A stretch of DNA of 64,000 nucleotides, taken from Halovivax limisalsi. GTDB lineage: Archaea > Halobacteriota > Halobacteria > Halobacteriales > Natrialbaceae. The DNA is taken from contig NZ_CP095757.1 in the NCBI RefSeq assembly GCF_023093535.1, positions 620,001-684,000 on the forward strand. Reading direction: 5' to 3'. The notes under the pieces were generated by a model. That model saw only the letters and a list, made by a program, of their open reading frames with translations. It did not search any database and was not told where the DNA came from. Numbering within the stretch: the stretch's first letter is position 1; every line of letters starts with the position of its first letter. Shown piece by piece: positions 63,489-64,000 of this stretch. The position numbers and the translations under genes are program-made.

Positions 63489-64000
63489 ATGGCGGCCCAA
63501 CAACAATCACAGCCGGCAGCCGACGCAGAGACCGAGAGCCTGACGCTCGTCCAGGCGGTCCAGGACGGCCTGGCGACCGAGATGGCTCGCGACGACGACG
63601 TCCTCGTCATGGGCGAGGACGTCGGCAAGAACGGGGGCGTCTTCCGCGCGACCGACGGCCTCTACGAGGAGTTCGGCGAGGATCGGGTCATCGACACGCC
63701 GCTGGCGGAGTCGGGCATCGTCGGCACGGCCGTCGGCATGGCCGCGTACGGCATGCGGCCCGTCGCCGAGATGCAGTTCCTCGGGTTCATCTACCCGGCG
63801 TTCGACCAGATCGTCTCCCACGCCGCGCGCCTGCGCACGCGCTCTCGCGGTCGATTCGAGTGCCCGCTCGTCGTCCGCGCGCCCTACGGCGGCGGCATCC
63901 GGGCGCCGGAGCACCACTCCGAGTCGTCCGAGGCCTTCTTCGCCCACCAGCCCGGCCTCAAGGTCGTCGTCCCGTCGACGCCGTACGACACGAAGGGGCT
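63489..64000 (+). CDS. pdhB: pyruvate dehydrogenase E1 beta subunit (cut by the window end)
   Basis: The first 170 residues of an E1-beta. [35 protein letters not shown] is the standard start of the ThDP-binding beta fold, and [25 protein letters not shown] and [19 protein letters not shown] continue it. The ATG at 63489 starts two bases after the pdhA stop, so the two are translated from one transcript. The rest lies outside the window. Confidence 0.94.
   Translation, partial: MAAQQQSQPAADAETESLTLVQAVQDGLATEMARDDDVLVMGEDVGKNGGVFRATDGLYEEFGEDRVIDTPLAESGIVGTAVGMAAYGMRPVAEMQFLGFIYPAFDQIVSHAARLRTRSRGRFECPLVVRAPYGGGIRAPEHHSESSEAFFAHQPGLKVVVPSTPYDTKG

Overview
The window is haloarchaeal chromosome. 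The DNA is very GC-rich, the encoded proteins are strongly acidic, TATA boxes about 25-33 bases ahead of ATG or GTG suggest many leaderless transcripts, and at least six exported proteins carry twin-arginine (Tat) signals. Archaeal hallmarks include a proteasome-activating nucleotidase (PAN), a ubiquitin-like SAMP2 modifier, small-subunit RfcS, Hel308 and XPD-type helicases, archaeal Pus10, type 2 isopentenyl-diphosphate isomerase and geranylgeranylglyceryl phosphate synthase. I do not assign a genus. No rRNA, tRNA, CRISPR array or insertion-sequence transposase was found.

Layout. 0.3-9 kb: PAN, oligoendopeptidase F, a Tat-exported cysteine-protease-like protein, RNase HII, a cupin, and Pus10 coupled to a 54-residue membrane protein. 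9-13 kb: an HtrA-type Tat lipoprotein, small membrane proteins, and a stretch carrying a decayed second copy of the alaS 3' end plus two exported proteins of unknown role. 13-22.6 kb: alanyl-tRNA synthetase, a histidine-kinase-like protein that has lost its phospho-acceptor histidine, RfcS, a zinc-finger peptide, and an operon of an S66 (LdcA/MccF) peptidase with a threonine-synthase-like enzyme. 22.7-26 kb: vapBC with a frameshifted toxin, two TenA thiaminases, SAMP2 and a GNAT acetyltransferase. 26-35.5 kb: phosphohexomutase, methyltransferase, FMN reductase, GIY-YIG protein, a histone-fold peptide, an acidic repeat protein, isopentenyl isomerase, ribose-5-phosphate isomerase and an EamA transporter.

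35.5-50 kb: a Tat lipoprotein, an acetolactate-synthase-like enzyme, a HAD hydrolase, a protein with four DUF2249 domains, a CopC-CopD copper protein in an operon with a beta-propeller lipoprotein, a tandem winged-helix regulator, membrane proteins, a CBS protein, an XPD-like helicase and hicBA with a frameshifted toxin. 50-64 kb: GNAT, DUF1684, an orphan DtxR-type palindrome in a 750-base gap, geranylgeranylglyceryl phosphate synthase, a DJ-1/PfpI protein, a HAD phosphatase, Hel308, membrane proteins, a MATE exporter, lipoyl synthase, and the start of the pyruvate dehydrogenase genes pdhA and pdhB (cut by the window end).

The most notable signals are a 59-base dispersed element inserted in the same reading frame in two unrelated genes (GNAT and CBS), the alaS 3' remnant flanking two exported-protein genes, two toxin-antitoxin loci whose toxins each carry a one-base frameshift, and the orphan palindrome. 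Functional links: lipoyl synthase beside the pyruvate dehydrogenase genes, whose E2 partner needs lipoate; copper uptake genes beside a regulator; and protein tagging (SAMP2) and unfolding (PAN) in one window.
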